Positions 28,570 through 38,052 are shown, counted from the stretch's first letter. The stretch is 64,000 nucleotides of DNA from Xenophilus aerolatus (GCA_030418545.1 QAIB01000001.1:682001-746000); one strand, 5' to 3'. The notes: generated from the letters alone by a model not told the origin. Translations and numbers: made by a program.

Positions 28570-29307
28570 ATGAGCAAGAAAGTCGCATACGTCACCGGTG
28601 GCATGGGAGGCATCGGAACCGCCATCTGCCAGCGCCTGCACCAGGACGGCTTCACGGTGATCGCGGGCTGCGGACCCACGCGGGACTATGGCAAGTGGCT
28701 GGCCGAGCAGAAGGAACAGGGCTACACCTTCCACGCCTCGGTGGGCAATGTCGGCGCGTGGGATTCCACGGTCGAGGCCTTCGGCAAGGCCAAGGCCGAG
28801 CACGGCAGCATCGACGTGCTGGTGAACAACGCCGGCATCACGCGCGATCGCATGTTCGTGAAGATGACGCCCGAGGACTGGAACGCCGTGATCGAAACCA
28901 ACCTCAACAGCATGTTCAACGTCACCAAGCAGGTGGTCGGCGACATGGTCGAGAAGGGCTGGGGCCGCATCATCAACATCAGCTCGGTCAACGGCGCCAA
29001 GGGCCAGGCCGGCCAGACCAACTACTCGGCCGCCAAGGCCGGCATGCACGGCTTCACGATGGCGCTGGCGCAGGAGCTCGCGGCCAAGGGCGTGACCGTG
29101 AACACCGTCAGCCCGGGCTACATCGGCACCGACATGGTCAGGGCCATCCGCCAGGAAGTGCTGGACAAGATCGTCGGCACCATCCCGGTGAAGCGCCTGG
29201 GCGATCCGTCCGAGATCGCGTCGATCATCTCGTGGCTGGCCTCCGACGAAGGCGGGTACTCCACGGGCGCCGACTTCCCCGTCAACGGCGGCCTGCACAT
29301 GCACTGA
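28570..29307 (+). CDS. phaB: Acetoacetyl-CoA reductase
   Basis: Reduces acetoacetyl-CoA to (R)-3-hydroxybutyryl-CoA with NADPH, the second PHB step. 245 residues, classical SDR: VTGGMGGIG cofactor motif, NNAG, catalytic Ser in NISSVNG and Tyr/Lys in TNYSAAKAG. The C-terminus GADFPVNGGLHMH is characteristic of PhaB. It works with phaC-phaA, 9.3 kb upstream (phaA stop to phaB start). Confidence 0.96.
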   Translation: MSKKVAYVTGGMGGIGTAICQRLHQDGFTVIAGCGPTRDYGKWLAEQKEQGYTFHASVGNVGAWDSTVEAFGKAKAEHGSIDVLVNNAGITRDRMFVKMTPEDWNAVIETNLNSMFNVTKQVVGDMVEKGWGRIINISSVNGAKGQAGQTNYSAAKAGMHGFTMALAQELAAKGVTVNTVSPGYIGTDMVRAIRQEVLDKIVGTIPVKRLGDPSEIASIISWLASDEGGYSTGADFPVNGGLHMH

Positions 29308-29344
29308 CTCGCTGACCTTCGGCTGACCCGGCCGAGCGATCCGC

Positions 29345-29372
29345 AAAGCCCGCCTCCGGCGGGCTTTGTTCT
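29345..29372 (+). terminator. Intrinsic terminator after phaB
   Basis: AAAGCCCGCC-TCC-GGCGGGCTTT then GTTCTT. 10-bp stem. Confidence 0.9.
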
Positions 29373-29479
29373 TGTTGCATCCCGTTGCGAATGGATGTGG
29401 ATTCCCACATCTCGGCCGCGTGTGCCCGGCGCTAGAGTGCCGGCGTCACACCCCAGTCCTATTCCAACAGGAGACAGCC

Positions 29480-30820
29480 ATGTCCGCACCCGCTGGCCCA
29501 CGCGTCAAGCAGCCGCTGTATCGCTCCCTCTACGTCCAGGTCATCTTCGCCGTGATCGTGGGCGTGCTGCTGGGCTACTTCTACCCCTCGCTGGGCGAGC
29601 AGATGAAGCCCCTGGGCGACGGCTTCATCAAGCTCATCAAGATGATGATCGCCCCCATCATCTTCTGCACCGTGGTGGTGGGCATCGCCGGCATGGAGGA
29701 CATGAAGAAGGTCGGCAAGACCGGGGGCCTCGCGCTGCTGTACTTCGAGATCGTCAGTTCCATCGCGCTGATCGTCGGCCTGGTGCTGGTCAACGTGCTC
29801 AAGCCCGGCGTGGGCATGAACGTCGACGCTGCCAGCATCGACACCAAGGCCATCGCCGCCTACACCGGCCCGGGCAAGATGGAAGGCACCGTCGACTTCC
29901 TGCTGCACATCATCCCGAACACCCTGGTGGATGCCTTCGCCAAGGGCGAGATCCTGCAGGTGCTGCTGATCGCCGTACTGTTCGGCTTCGCCCTGCACCG
30001 TTTCGGTGGCCGCGGCACGCTGGTGTTCGACGTGATCGAGAAGGGCTCGCACGTGCTCTTCGTGATCATCGGCTACATCATGAAGCTCGCGCCCATCGGC
30101 GCCTTCGGCGCCATGGCCTTCACCATCGGCAAGTACGGGGTGGGGAGCCTCTTTTCGCTGGGCAAGCTGATGGCCACCTTCTACGCCACCTGCCTGCTGT
30201 TCGTCTTCGTGGTGCTGGGGCTCATCGCGCGCTTCCACGGCTTCTCGATCTGGAAGTTCGTCAAGTACATCAAGGAAGAGCTGCTGATCGTGCTGGGCAC
30301 CAGCTCCAGCGAATCGGTGTTGCCGCGCATGATGGAGAAGATGGAGAACCTGGGGGCCAACAAGACCACCGTGGGCCTGGTGATCCCGACGGGCTACTCC
30401 TTCAACCTGGACGGCACCTCGATCTACCTGACGATGGCGGCGGTCTTCATCGCGCAGGCGACCAACACGCCGATGACGCTCATGCAGGAGCTCACGCTGC
30501 TGGCGGTGCTGCTGCTGACCTCCAAGGGGGCGGCGGGCGTGACGGGCAGCGGCTTCATCGTGCTGGCCGCCACGCTGTCGGCGGTGGGGCACGTGCCGGT
30601 GGCGGGGCTGGCGCTGATCCTGGGGATCGATCGCTTCATGTCGGAGGCACGCGCGCTCACCAACCTGGTGGGCAACGGCGTGGCCACGATCGTGGTGGCC
30701 AAGTGGACCGGGGACCTGGACACCCAGCGGCTGCAGGCGGGTCTCAACGGCGAGACCTGGGTCGAGGCCAACGAGCCGGAAGAACTGGTCAACGCGCGCG
30801 ACAGCAAGATGGCCGGCTGA
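29480..30820 (+). CDS. dctA: C4-dicarboxylate:cation symporter
   Basis: Imports succinate, fumarate and malate with protons or sodium through the inner membrane. 446 residues of the DAACS/glutamate-symporter fold. Motifs: [32 protein letters not shown] (first helical hairpin), [19 protein letters not shown] (NMDG-like site) and [12 protein letters not shown] (second hairpin). ATG 29480 follows an AGGAGA site. No DctB/DctD pair nearby. Confidence 0.95.
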   Translation: MSAPAGPRVKQPLYRSLYVQVIFAVIVGVLLGYFYPSLGEQMKPLGDGFIKLIKMMIAPIIFCTVVVGIAGMEDMKKVGKTGGLALLYFEIVSSIALIVGLVLVNVLKPGVGMNVDAASIDTKAIAAYTGPGKMEGTVDFLLHIIPNTLVDAFAKGEILQVLLIAVLFGFALHRFGGRGTLVFDVIEKGSHVLFVIIGYIMKLAPIGAFGAMAFTIGKYGVGSLFSLGKLMATFYATCLLFVFVVLGLIARFHGFSIWKFVKYIKEELLIVLGTSSSESVLPRMMEKMENLGANKTTVGLVIPTGYSFNLDGTSIYLTMAAVFIAQATNTPMTLMQELTLLAVLLLTSKGAAGVTGSGFIVLAATLSAVGHVPVAGLALILGIDRFMSEARALTNLVGNGVATIVVAKWTGDLDTQRLQAGLNGETWVEANEPEELVNARDSKMAG

Positions 30821-30916
30821 CGGGCGCCGTTCGTTCACCGTCGCGCCGCGGCCCGGGCCGCCGGCGATGGCCCCACAGGGCCGTCCCGGCGGCTTCGTTC
30901 TTGCACAATGGGCGCC

Positions 30917-32614
30917 ATGCACCAAGGCGCCTCCCTGATCAACACCATCGCGGCCGCCCTGGGCCTCGCCCTGATCTTCGGCTTCGCGGCCGCGCGCCTG
31001 CGGCTGCCCGCCCTGGTCGGCTACCTGTTGGCCGGCGTCATCATCGGGCCGTTCACACCCGGCTTCGTGGCCGACGCCGACATTGCCGCACAACTTGCCG
31101 AGATCGGCGTCATGCTGCTGATGTTCGGCGTGGGCCTGCATTTCTCGCTCGACGACCTGCTGGCCGTGCGCAAGATCGCGCTGCCGGGGGCGCTTGTCCA
31201 GATCGTGGCCGCCACACTCATGGGCGCGGGCCTTGCCACCTGGTGGGGCTGGAACCTGGGTGCCGCGCTCGTGTTCGGGCTGGCACTGTCGGTCGCCAGC
31301 ACGGTGGTGCTGCTGCGCGCGCTGGAGAATTTAGGCCTGCTCGAGTCGCACACCGGCCGCATCGCGGTCGGCTGGCTGGTCGTCGAGGACCTGGCCATGG
31401 TGCTGGTGCTGGTGCTGCTTCCGCCCCTGGCCGGCGTGCTCGGCGGCCGGGCGGACGGCGTCGAGGGCGAGGGTGCGTCGCTCTGGCGCACGCTGGGCAT
31501 CACGATGCTGCAGGTGGGCGGCTTCCTGACCTTGATGCTGGTGGTAGGGCGGCGCGTCTTCCCCTGGCTGCTGTGGCAGGTCACGCGCACCGGGTCGCGC
31601 GAGCTCTTCACCCTGTGCGTGGTGGCGGCGGCGGTCAGCATCGCCTTCGCATCGGCCGCGCTCTTCGGCGTGTCCTTCGCGCTGGGTGCGTTCTTTGCCG
31701 GCATGGTGATGCGCGAGTCGGAGTTCAGCCATCGCGCGGCGGAGGAATCGCTGCCGCTGCGCGACGCCTTCGCCGTGTTGTTCTTCGTTTCGGTGGGCAT
31801 GCTCTTCGACCCGATGGTGCTGGTGCAGCGGCCGCTGCAGGTGCTGGCGGTGGTGCTGGTCATCGTCGTGGGCAAGTCCGTGGCAGCCTGCGCGCTCGTG
31901 CTGGCCTTTCGCTATCCGCTGGCGACGGCCCTCACCGTGAGTGCGAGCCTCGCGCAGATCGGCGAGTTCTCGTTCATCCTCATCGCCCTCGGCCTGAAGC
32001 ACCAGATGCTGCCGCCACAGGCGCAGAGCCTCGTGCTCGCCGGGGCGCTCATTTCCATCGCGACCAACCCGCTGTGGTTCGGCGCCATCGGCCCCATGCA
32101 GCGCTGGCTGCAGGCGCATTCGCCGCTGGCCCGCCGGCTCGACGCCCGCGAGGATCCGCTGGCCGAATTGCCCATGAGCACCGAGGCGCGGTACCTGTCC
32201 CGGCAGGTGGTCCTGGTCGGCTACGGGCGCGTCGGCCGCCGCATCGCGGCCGCGCTGCGGGCCCAGGACATACCCTTCGTGGTGGCCGACCAGAACCGCG
32301 AACTCGTCGAGCGGCTGCGCGAAGAGGGCATGGCGGCCGTGTGGGGCGACGCCGCCGAGCCGGCCGTGCTCATCCAGGCGCACATCGCACGCGCGCGGGT
32401 GCTGGTGGTGGCGACGCCCGACGCGCTCAACGTGCGGCAGATGATCGAGACCGCCCGCACCCTCAACCCGACCATCGAAACGGTGGTGCGCAGCCACAAC
32501 GAGGCCGAGGCGACGCTGCTCACCCAGGAAGCCGACGCGACGGTGTTCCTCGGCGAGCACGAACTTGCCCAGGCCATGGCGCGCGACGTGCTGCGTCGGG
32601 CCGCCGTGGCCTGA
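30917..32614 (+). CDS. CPA2 cation/proton antiporter with TrkA-N domain, YbaL/Kef type
   Basis: 565 residues: 11-13 membrane helices forming a Na/H-exchanger domain (ARLRLPALVGYLLAGVIIGP, GLALSVASTVVLLRALE), then a cytosolic NAD-binding RCK/TrkA-N domain (VVLVGYGRVGRRIAAAL near residue 430). Probably potassium or sodium efflux under stress; no glutathione-binding KefC signature could be confirmed. An in-frame ATG at 30908 would add three residues. Confidence 0.9.
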   Translation: MHQGASLINTIAAALGLALIFGFAAARLRLPALVGYLLAGVIIGPFTPGFVADADIAAQLAEIGVMLLMFGVGLHFSLDDLLAVRKIALPGALVQIVAATLMGAGLATWWGWNLGAALVFGLALSVASTVVLLRALENLGLLESHTGRIAVGWLVVEDLAMVLVLVLLPPLAGVLGGRADGVEGEGASLWRTLGITMLQVGGFLTLMLVVGRRVFPWLLWQVTRTGSRELFTLCVVAAAVSIAFASAALFGVSFALGAFFAGMVMRESEFSHRAAEESLPLRDAFAVLFFVSVGMLFDPMVLVQRPLQVLAVVLVIVVGKSVAACALVLAFRYPLATALTVSASLAQIGEFSFILIALGLKHQMLPPQAQSLVLAGALISIATNPLWFGAIGPMQRWLQAHSPLARRLDAREDPLAELPMSTEARYLSRQVVLVGYGRVGRRIAAALRAQDIPFVVADQNRELVERLREEGMAAVWGDAAEPAVLIQAHIARARVLVVATPDALNVRQMIETARTLNPTIETVVRSHNEAEATLLTQEADATVFLGEHELAQAMARDVLRRAAVA

Positions 32615-32618
32615 AAGC

Positions 32619-33023
32619 TCAGAGGTCTTCGATCACCAGGCGGCGGTAGCGCTGGGCGATGGCGTACGGCGTCGAGCCCACGGCGGCCATCAGGCGATCC
32701 CGCGCCTCGTCCTCTTCGGTCCGCACCAGGAGGCCCGCATGGCCCTCGCGTGCCAGCTTGGTGAAAGCCCGCACCGTGGCACCGTCGGTCCCGGCGGAGG
32801 GCAGGGGGTTGTCGGCGTCCGAGACGGTCGGCGTGATCTGCGCGAGCACCACGTTGGCGGGCACGAAGTAGATCTCGTCACGCGTGAAGCCGTGGTCCAG
32901 CAGACGCTGTCCGACTTCCTTCGCGAGATCCTCGGTCTCGAACATCAGCATCGAATGGCCGGTGGGGTAGAAGGCGCCGCCGATGGGGGCGAGCATGCTG
33001 CTGTCGACAGCCAGGTTCCTCAT
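32619..33023 (-). CDS. Hypothetical protein, 134 aa
   Basis: Soluble. Starts MRNLAVDSSMLAPIGGAFYP; middle region LAKEVGQRLLDHGFTRDEIY; C-terminal VGSTPYAIAQRYRRLVIEDL. The pattern looks like a short stress-type protein with a helix-turn region, but no family is recognised. An AGGAGAT site precedes the ATG. It converges tightly with the antiporter (4 bases). Confidence 0.7.
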   Translation of the reverse strand: MRNLAVDSSMLAPIGGAFYPTGHSMLMFETEDLAKEVGQRLLDHGFTRDEIYFVPANVVLAQITPTVSDADNPLPSAGTDGATVRAFTKLAREGHAGLLVRTEEDEARDRLMAAVGSTPYAIAQRYRRLVIEDL

Positions 33024-33296
33024 GATTCAGATCTCCTCGTATCGGGCCCGTCACGGGCGATACACAGACCGTAGGCATCCGGCAGGTGCCCGACGTGTAG
33101 GAGGAGCCCGGCGGGGCGCGCGCGCGGCTGTCGCTTTCTCATGACCGACTTGCTTTTTTGCGCTGAAGAGCGCCAGAATTGCGTAAATATCGTCACATTT
33201 GTAGCAAAACGTGAATTTATCGCTTCGGCCGCTGAAGTCCTTCGACCTACGATCCGGGCAACGTTCGGGTGCACCTGCACCCCTCATTCCCAAGGC
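33024..33296. promoter_or_regulatory. AT-richer divergent promoter region
   Basis: 273 bases between divergent hypothetical genes. The stretch 33170-33230 (around GCGTAAATATCGTCACATTT) is clearly lower in GC than its surroundings, as expected for a promoter, but I could not assign -35/-10 boxes with confidence. No gene seen. Confidence 0.4.
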
Positions 33297-33545
33297 ATGG
33301 TCACCTCAGGTCTTCGAAACATCGCTCTCACCGTCCACGAACTCGAGGACGGCGAGTACCACTGGGTCCTGATGGAAGCAGTGGACGGAGCCGTGGACGA
33401 TGTCCTGCCCTACATGGTCCTGGAGACGGCCGCACAGCCGCAGCCGAGCTACTCGAGCGCCCTGGTGGCCGGCGTGGCAGCGATGCGCCGCCTGTTCGGC
33501 GGCGATGGGCCCCGCCGCGATGGCGACGGCCCCACCTTGTACTGA
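33297..33545 (+). CDS. Hypothetical protein, 82 aa
   Basis: Starts MVTSGLRNIALTVHELEDGE, then YHWVLMEAVDGAVDDVLPY. Small, acidic, soluble. An AAGGC element precedes ATG 33297. A longer frame up to 33141 crosses the AT-rich promoter region and is not supported. Confidence 0.6.
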   Translation: MVTSGLRNIALTVHELEDGEYHWVLMEAVDGAVDDVLPYMVLETAAQPQPSYSSALVAGVAAMRRLFGGDGPRRDGDGPTLY

Positions 33546-33572
33546 AGGGCTTGCCCATTGCACGGCGGCCCC

Positions 33573-34145
33573 ATGAATCGACTCGTCCCCCTCGCTGCCG
33601 TGCTCGTGCTGGGCTTCGGCCTGGTGCTGTGGTTCGCGCGCCCGCAGAGTTCCTTCGAGTGGGCGGCGTGGATCCAGGCCATCGGCGTGCTGATGGCGCT
33701 GCTGTGGGGCGCCCAGCTCCAGCGCGAGGCCGCCAACCGCACCAACCGGCAGGCGCAGCACGTCGCGGCGCTCTTCGCGGCCAACATGCACTGGGTGTTC
33801 CGTGAACTTGCCGACGCCTGCGGCAAGGCCAGTTGGGCCGATTTCGTCGTGCATCGCCGCATCCTCGAGGAGATTCTCGCGCAGGGCCGCGAGGCCAGCC
33901 TGCAGCAGCTCGACGGCCGGGGCCTGGCGATGGTGACCAGCCTGCGGACCATCGCCGTCGAGGCGCTGGAGATCATGGTGCCGCACACGCCGGACGGCGA
34001 CTGGCTCGCCCTGCACGGGCACTTCGACCGCCGGCTGCCCAGCATCACCGGCTGGCTGTCGGCGGCCGGCTACCCGCCCGCCGCCAGCGGCCCCACCGAC
34101 TACCAGGGCCTGCGCACCTCCTTCGGGCAGCTCGGCAACCCCTGA
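33573..34145 (+). CDS. Membrane-anchored hypothetical protein
   Basis: 190 residues. Two N-terminal membrane helices (LVPLAAVLVLGFGLVLWFA and WAAWIQAIGVLMALLWGAQL), then a helical soluble domain with an amphipathic linker (QREAANRTNRQAQHVAALFA). No family recognised. It ended 40 bases before the original dusA start codon, so before insertion of the element the two were probably one transcript. Confidence 0.65.
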   Translation: MNRLVPLAAVLVLGFGLVLWFARPQSSFEWAAWIQAIGVLMALLWGAQLQREAANRTNRQAQHVAALFAANMHWVFRELADACGKASWADFVVHRRILEEILAQGREASLQQLDGRGLAMVTSLRTIAVEALEIMVPHTPDGDWLALHGHFDRRLPSITGWLSAAGYPPAASGPTDYQGLRTSFGQLGNP

Positions 34146-34185
34146 GGGACAATCCCGGGCGGCGCCTTCGCCGATGCCTGCCCTC

Positions 34186-34248
34186 ATGTCCGAGTCTCCC
34201 CGTTTCCCTGCCGATCGCCTGTCCGTCGCCCCGATGATGGATAGGTAG
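34186..34248 (+). pseudogene. Displaced original 5' end of dusA
   Basis: ATG at 34186 opens MSESPRFPADRLSVAPMMD, the normal dusA N-terminus, then reads Arg and a TAG stop once the sequence crosses into the integrated element. The LSVAPMMD stretch is repeated in the intact dusA at 45177. This fragment marks the chromosomal side of attL and shows that dusA was interrupted between codons 19 and 20. Confidence 0.92.
34217..34241 (+). other. attL, left attachment site
   Basis: 25 bases (GCCTGTCCGTCGCC then CCGATGATGGA) match 45202-45226 with one C/T difference. The sequence encodes LSVAPMMD of DusA and is the crossover region. Confidence 0.9.
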
Positions 34249-34321
34249 AAATCCCTAGCGTTTTCGCGGTTTGCAGGCTGATCGTGTGCACCCTGTGTTC
34301 GAACATTGTGAGGAGAAGGGC

Positions 34322-34873
34322 ATGAGCGAGAAACCCGGCATTGAGGAGTTTGTGGCGCCGACGCACGTTCAAGTCGCTGCGCATCGCACCCAATTGACGC
34401 TCGCGGACGTAGTCGCATCACGCTACGACAAGCTGACTGGCTGGCTCGTCGCAGGCATGGGCGCGGCGCTCACGCTGATGATCTCGAACATCGATAAGTC
34501 GAGCGCGATCATCTCGGTGCAGAGCATCCGCAACGCGCTCAAGATTTTCATCGTCCTGTTGCTCGTACATGTCGCGCAACGCTTGCTCGCGCTCGTGATC
34601 GAAACCGCCGCAGCAGCGCAGGAAAAAGCCTCGAAAGAGGACCTATCCAAACTGAACGGGTTGGCTGAGCTCTTTGCCTACCTTGATCTTTTGGAGAAGC
34701 CTGCCGTGAGGCCGTTTTCGTGGTTTGTTTCCAAGACGCTAAATCAGGCTCGGAAAGGGCGGCTGATGGGGGCGCGCATGGTCCTGCTAATGCAGTTCGT
34801 GGTTTTCCTGGCGCTCGCTCAAGTGCTTCTTGCAGTAGGCGCGCTCATAGCCCTCGTGAGAGGACTTGTCTAG
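34322..34873 (+). CDS. Accessory membrane protein of the element
   Basis: 183 residues, strong GGAGAAGGG ribosome binding site. Hydrophobic segments: LTGWLVAGMGAALTLMI, ALKIFIVLLLVHVAQRLLAL and VLLMQFVVFLALAQVLLAVG, with a charged helical region between the second and third (AAQEKASKEDLSKLNGLAEL). Lower GC than neighbours. No family recognised. It is one of two genes oriented opposite to the structural genes and lies next to attL, a usual place for lysogenic-conversion or superinfection-exclusion cargo; that role is inferred. Confidence 0.75.
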   Translation: MSEKPGIEEFVAPTHVQVAAHRTQLTLADVVASRYDKLTGWLVAGMGAALTLMISNIDKSSAIISVQSIRNALKIFIVLLLVHVAQRLLALVIETAAAAQEKASKEDLSKLNGLAELFAYLDLLEKPAVRPFSWFVSKTLNQARKGRLMGARMVLLMQFVVFLALAQVLLAVGALIALVRGLV

Positions 34874-34955
34874 CGCTGGGGAAGCGGAAGGGCCGACCCA
34901 TGGCCGCAGCGCATGATCCGGCAGAATCGCTTCTTCAATCGACGAGGAGAAAGCC

Positions 34956-35165
34956 ATGGAAAAATTGCTAGAGCGCCTGATCGATCAAAATGCCCGATTG
35001 ATCGAGCTCGGGGAGCGACAGGTCGAGATGCTTGCGGACCTGAACGACAAGATCGCGCTTTTCCAAAGCATGGTGACGCTGCAGGACTGCAGCGCTGACG
35101 TCACCTCAATTTCCATGACACTCGACGAGATGAAAGAGACTCTCGAGGAGATGGCGGAGAAGTAG
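34956..35165 (+). CDS. Small coiled-coil protein of the element
   Basis: 69 residues with heptad character throughout (MEKLLERLIDQNARLIELGE, then SISMTLDEMKETLEEMAEK). GGAGAAAG ribosome binding site. 82 bases after the membrane protein gene on the same strand, so probably its partner. Function unknown. It converges with the tape-measure gene. Confidence 0.65.
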   Translation: MEKLLERLIDQNARLIELGERQVEMLADLNDKIALFQSMVTLQDCSADVTSISMTLDEMKETLEEMAEK

Positions 35166-35179
35166 TAGCGAGCATCAAG

Positions 35180-37486
35180 CTACCCGAGCCGGAAGCTCGC
35201 CTGCCGGCCCTTGCGGTACAGCTCGGCCGTGATCTGCTGCGCGGTGCGCCGATCGACATTGCCCTGCACGTTGATGGTGTTGGTCTGCGTGAACCCACCG
35301 CCGAGCATGTGATTCGGGACGATGTTCCCGCCATGGTTTCCGGTCATCAGGAATTGGCTTCCGTTGGCAGCCTCGAAGAGTTCGGGACCGTTCTCGTTCA
35401 CCCGATAGAGCATGTTGGGGGCGACGGTGCCGCCGACTGCCTTACCGCCTCCGAAGATCGACGCGAGCAGGGAGCTGAAGTCGAAGCCTCCACTGCCTGA
35501 GCTGGCGCCCTTCAGGGAGCCATTCAGCAGCTCAGCGAGAGGTCCGGTGATCTGCTGCTTGATGACGATCCGGGCGATGTCCTTGAGGATCGAGTCGACT
35601 AGAGACTTGAAGTCCGCTTTGCCGGTGGTCACGAAGTCGACCAGCGCGTCTTCCAAGCCCTTGAAGGCGTTCCCCACAGCGTTCTCTACCTGCTTGGCGA
35701 CGTTGGCCGCGTCGTCGCTGTAGTTCTTCAATGCCTCGCCTGCGCCCTTGGTCCAATCCTTCGACGCGGCCTCGATCTGGGCATAGGTCGACTTGTAGGC
35801 AGCGGTCGCCTTGTCGGAGAACTCGTTGATGATGGCTAGCTGTTCCTCGAAGCGCTTGCGTGCTTCAGGGGTGAAGGTGCCGGCCAGCTCAGCCTGAGCG
35901 CGCAGGTTCTGCAGGTTCTGGCGCTGGCGCTGATAGTTGTCCTCGATCTGCTGCAGGCCCGACAGGTACTCGCGGAACTTCGAGCCCTGGCCGATGCCTT
36001 CAACCTGCCGCTGGAAGCCCTTGACGGTGGTATCAAAGAAGTCTTGAGCAGCCTGGCGGGCGTTGAGGATCGACACCTTCGCAGCGTCATAGGCAGCGCG
36101 CGACTCGATGCCGAGGACGCGCACAGCGGTTGCACCATCCTGCTGCACCTTGTTCAGCTTCGCCTGCAGGTCGGCGATCTTGCGGGCGTTGTCGATCGAC
36201 GCCTTCCCGCCCAAGTCCTCCTGCTGCATGCGCGTGATCTCTTGGCGCAGCGCATCTTCCTGGGCCGAGGTCGTGAGGTTGAGCAGCCTCAACTTCTCGT
36301 TGTAGTACTCCTCCTCGTCCTTCAGGCCGGCGCCGCGCAACGCTTCAAGAATGCGCTCTTGGTTGCGGTAGGTGTTGGTCAATGCCTCCTGAGCATTCTT
36401 GATCGCGTCGAGGTCTGCAGCGAGGCGTGCAGCGGCTTCTTGGGCCGAGGTGTCGGCACCACCACCGCGGGCCTTGGGCACCTTGATGGCGTCCTGCACG
36501 ACCGGGGCGGCAATCTTCGGATTGATGAAGCCACGCCCGCCACCGGCCGAAGGGCCGCCGAGCTTGTTCACGTAGTCCTGGATGGCCTGCGTCGACTTCA
36601 TCATCTTCGCGGCTTCCCCATTGAACAGGGTTCCGCTCCAGAAGGCTTTCACGCCGGAGAAGTACGACTGCATGCCCGCAGCGAATAGACCGCCGTTCTT
36701 TTTGGCCTCGATGAACTCGGTACTGAGGTTCGCCAAAGACTTGATGAGGCCGGAGCTGATGCTGATTGACGCGGCCTCCGACGCGATGCGGATCTTCGTA
36801 AGGTTGTCGTTGAAGTCCGCGGCTGCCTTCGCCAGGTCGCCGTCATAGATCGCGCCCAGCTTGCGGGCTTCCTCGGTCAGTCGGGCGATGCCGGCAGAAC
36901 CTTGATTCAAGATTGGGATGAGGTCTTCACCCGACTTGCCGAAGACGCGCACAGCCAATGCGGCCTTTCCGGCGCCATCCTCATAGCCTGCGAAGCGCTG
37001 GGCGACGTCCTTGAGAACATCGTCCGTCTTGCGCAGCGTGCCGTCCGTGTTGGTGATCTCCACGCCCAGCGCCTGGAAGGTGGCGATTGCCTCCTTGTTC
37101 CCGCCTGCGGCCTCGGCCATGTTGCGGGCCAGCTTGGACAGGCCGCCTCCAAGCTGTTCAAAGTTGGTGCCGGCCGCTTCACCAGCGTACCGAAGACCGC
37201 TCAGCGCCTCGGTGGCAATGCCGGTCTTCTCGGCCATGTCGTCCAGCGCATCCAGGCTGTTCACCAGTTGCGGGATCTTCGCCATGATGGCGTCGAAGCC
37301 TGCAACGATGCCCTGCCCAAGTGCGGTGCCGACTGCAACCGCCTTGGCGTTGATTGCCTCCATCGATCGCTGAATCTCGCGGGAGGACTTGTCTGCCTTG
37401 CGGGCAGCGGCATCCATGCCCTGCTCAAAACCGCCGATTTTGGCGACGAGATCGAGCGTGAGGGTGCCCAAACTTCTTGATGCCAT
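35180..37486 (-). CDS. Phage tail tape-measure protein
   Basis: 768 residues. N-terminus SLGTLTLDLVAKIGGFEQGM is typical of lambda-like tape measures. Gly/Ala-rich hydrophobic and long helical regions follow, and the C-terminus has the conserved VNENGPELFEAANGSQFLM and GGNIVPNHML segments. It sets tail length during siphovirus assembly. The length would imply a tail of roughly 115 nm at the usual 0.15 nm per residue. It is the last leftward structural gene; no tail tube or tip genes accompany it. Confidence 0.92.
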   Translation of the reverse strand: MASRSLGTLTLDLVAKIGGFEQGMDAAARKADKSSREIQRSMEAINAKAVAVGTALGQGIVAGFDAIMAKIPQLVNSLDALDDMAEKTGIATEALSGLRYAGEAAGTNFEQLGGGLSKLARNMAEAAGGNKEAIATFQALGVEITNTDGTLRKTDDVLKDVAQRFAGYEDGAGKAALAVRVFGKSGEDLIPILNQGSAGIARLTEEARKLGAIYDGDLAKAAADFNDNLTKIRIASEAASISISSGLIKSLANLSTEFIEAKKNGGLFAAGMQSYFSGVKAFWSGTLFNGEAAKMMKSTQAIQDYVNKLGGPSAGGGRGFINPKIAAPVVQDAIKVPKARGGGADTSAQEAAARLAADLDAIKNAQEALTNTYRNQERILEALRGAGLKDEEEYYNEKLRLLNLTTSAQEDALRQEITRMQQEDLGGKASIDNARKIADLQAKLNKVQQDGATAVRVLGIESRAAYDAAKVSILNARQAAQDFFDTTVKGFQRQVEGIGQGSKFREYLSGLQQIEDNYQRQRQNLQNLRAQAELAGTFTPEARKRFEEQLAIINEFSDKATAAYKSTYAQIEAASKDWTKGAGEALKNYSDDAANVAKQVENAVGNAFKGLEDALVDFVTTGKADFKSLVDSILKDIARIVIKQQITGPLAELLNGSLKGASSGSGGFDFSSLLASIFGGGKAVGGTVAPNMLYRVNENGPELFEAANGSQFLMTGNHGGNIVPNHMLGGGFTQTNTINVQGNVDRRTAQQITAELYRKGRQASFRLG

Positions 37487-37497
37487 GGCCTATATCC

Positions 37498-37578
37498 TGA
37501 ATTGTGGGAGTGTGAAAAGAGGGTCGGACGCGGTTTCCGCGATCGACCGGGTTTCGTTGGCCGACTTCCCCCCCGAGG
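37498..37578 (+). ncRNA. C4/CI-like antisense or leader RNA, copy A
   Basis: Contains TGAATTGTGG, GTGAAAAGA, GGGTCGGACGCGGTTTC (37521-37537), CGTTGGC and TTCCCCCC in fixed spacing. Copies B and C share these blocks. Internal pairing (GGTCG/CGACC; GTCGG/CCGAC) gives stem-loops. I recall this pattern from leaders of Icd/Ash-type prophage genes, which overlap P1 C4-like and P4 CI-like immunity RNAs. Here it is on the strand opposite the structural genes and runs up to the 3' end of the 57-aa gene at 37580. Confidence 0.5.
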
Positions 37579-37579
37579 T

Positions 37580-37753
37580 CTACCGGACGTGTGCCACCCA
37601 GGAGGACAGGAAGCCTTCCATGTCGGACAGCTCCACAGTTCGGTGCACCAGCTCACCACCGCGATAGAGCTTCCACTGGCCGGCCTTGGTGTCGTGGCTC
37701 AGTTGCATGCCGGCGAAGTCGGCCAGCCGCTCAACCTGCGTGCGCGTGCTCAA
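37580..37753 (-). CDS. Small phage protein, 57 aa, TTG start
   Basis: Reads LSTRTQVERLADFAGMQLSH, then DTKAGQWKLYRGGELVHRTV and ends WVAHVR. The TTG start overlaps the upstream stop (TTGA). No ATG start gives this frame. Coding-like composition and coupling support it; function unknown. It sits between the 97-aa gene and the tape measure, where small tail-assembly proteins often lie. Confidence 0.6.
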   Translation of the reverse strand: MSTRTQVERLADFAGMQLSHDTKAGQWKLYRGGELVHRTVELSDMEGFLSSWVAHVR

Positions 37754-38043
37754 TGCTGCACCTCATCACGGGCAAGCTGCATCGTGTGCAGTTGCTCATC
37801 GCTCAGCGGGCCGGTGACAGCAGCGATACCAGCCATCTCGGTTTCATCGCCGTACAGGTCAAAGGTTGGACCCCACAGGAACAGGACTAGCCGGGAGTCC
37901 ATCACTGCAGTGGTTGCATGGGCAGGCGCTACCCGAAGCGCATTCAATGCGAGCTCGTATGCCCTGGGCCACAGCATGCGGGCAACGTCGATGCCGACAG
38001 GCGTCTCATGCGGTGGGCGCTTGAGGTCGTTGTTATGAAACAT
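37750..38043 (-). CDS. Hypothetical phage protein, 97 aa
   Basis: Starts MFHNNDLKRPPHETPVGIDV after an AAGGAAC site. The C-terminal TGPLSDEQLHTMQLARDEVQ is helical. Position between head genes and tape measure suggests a connector or chaperone, but no motif confirms it. Confidence 0.7.
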   Translation of the reverse strand: MFHNNDLKRPPHETPVGIDVARMLWPRAYELALNALRVAPAHATTAVMDSRLVLFLWGPTFDLYGDETEMAGIAAVTGPLSDEQLHTMQLARDEVQH

Positions 38044-38052
38044 GACAGTTCC

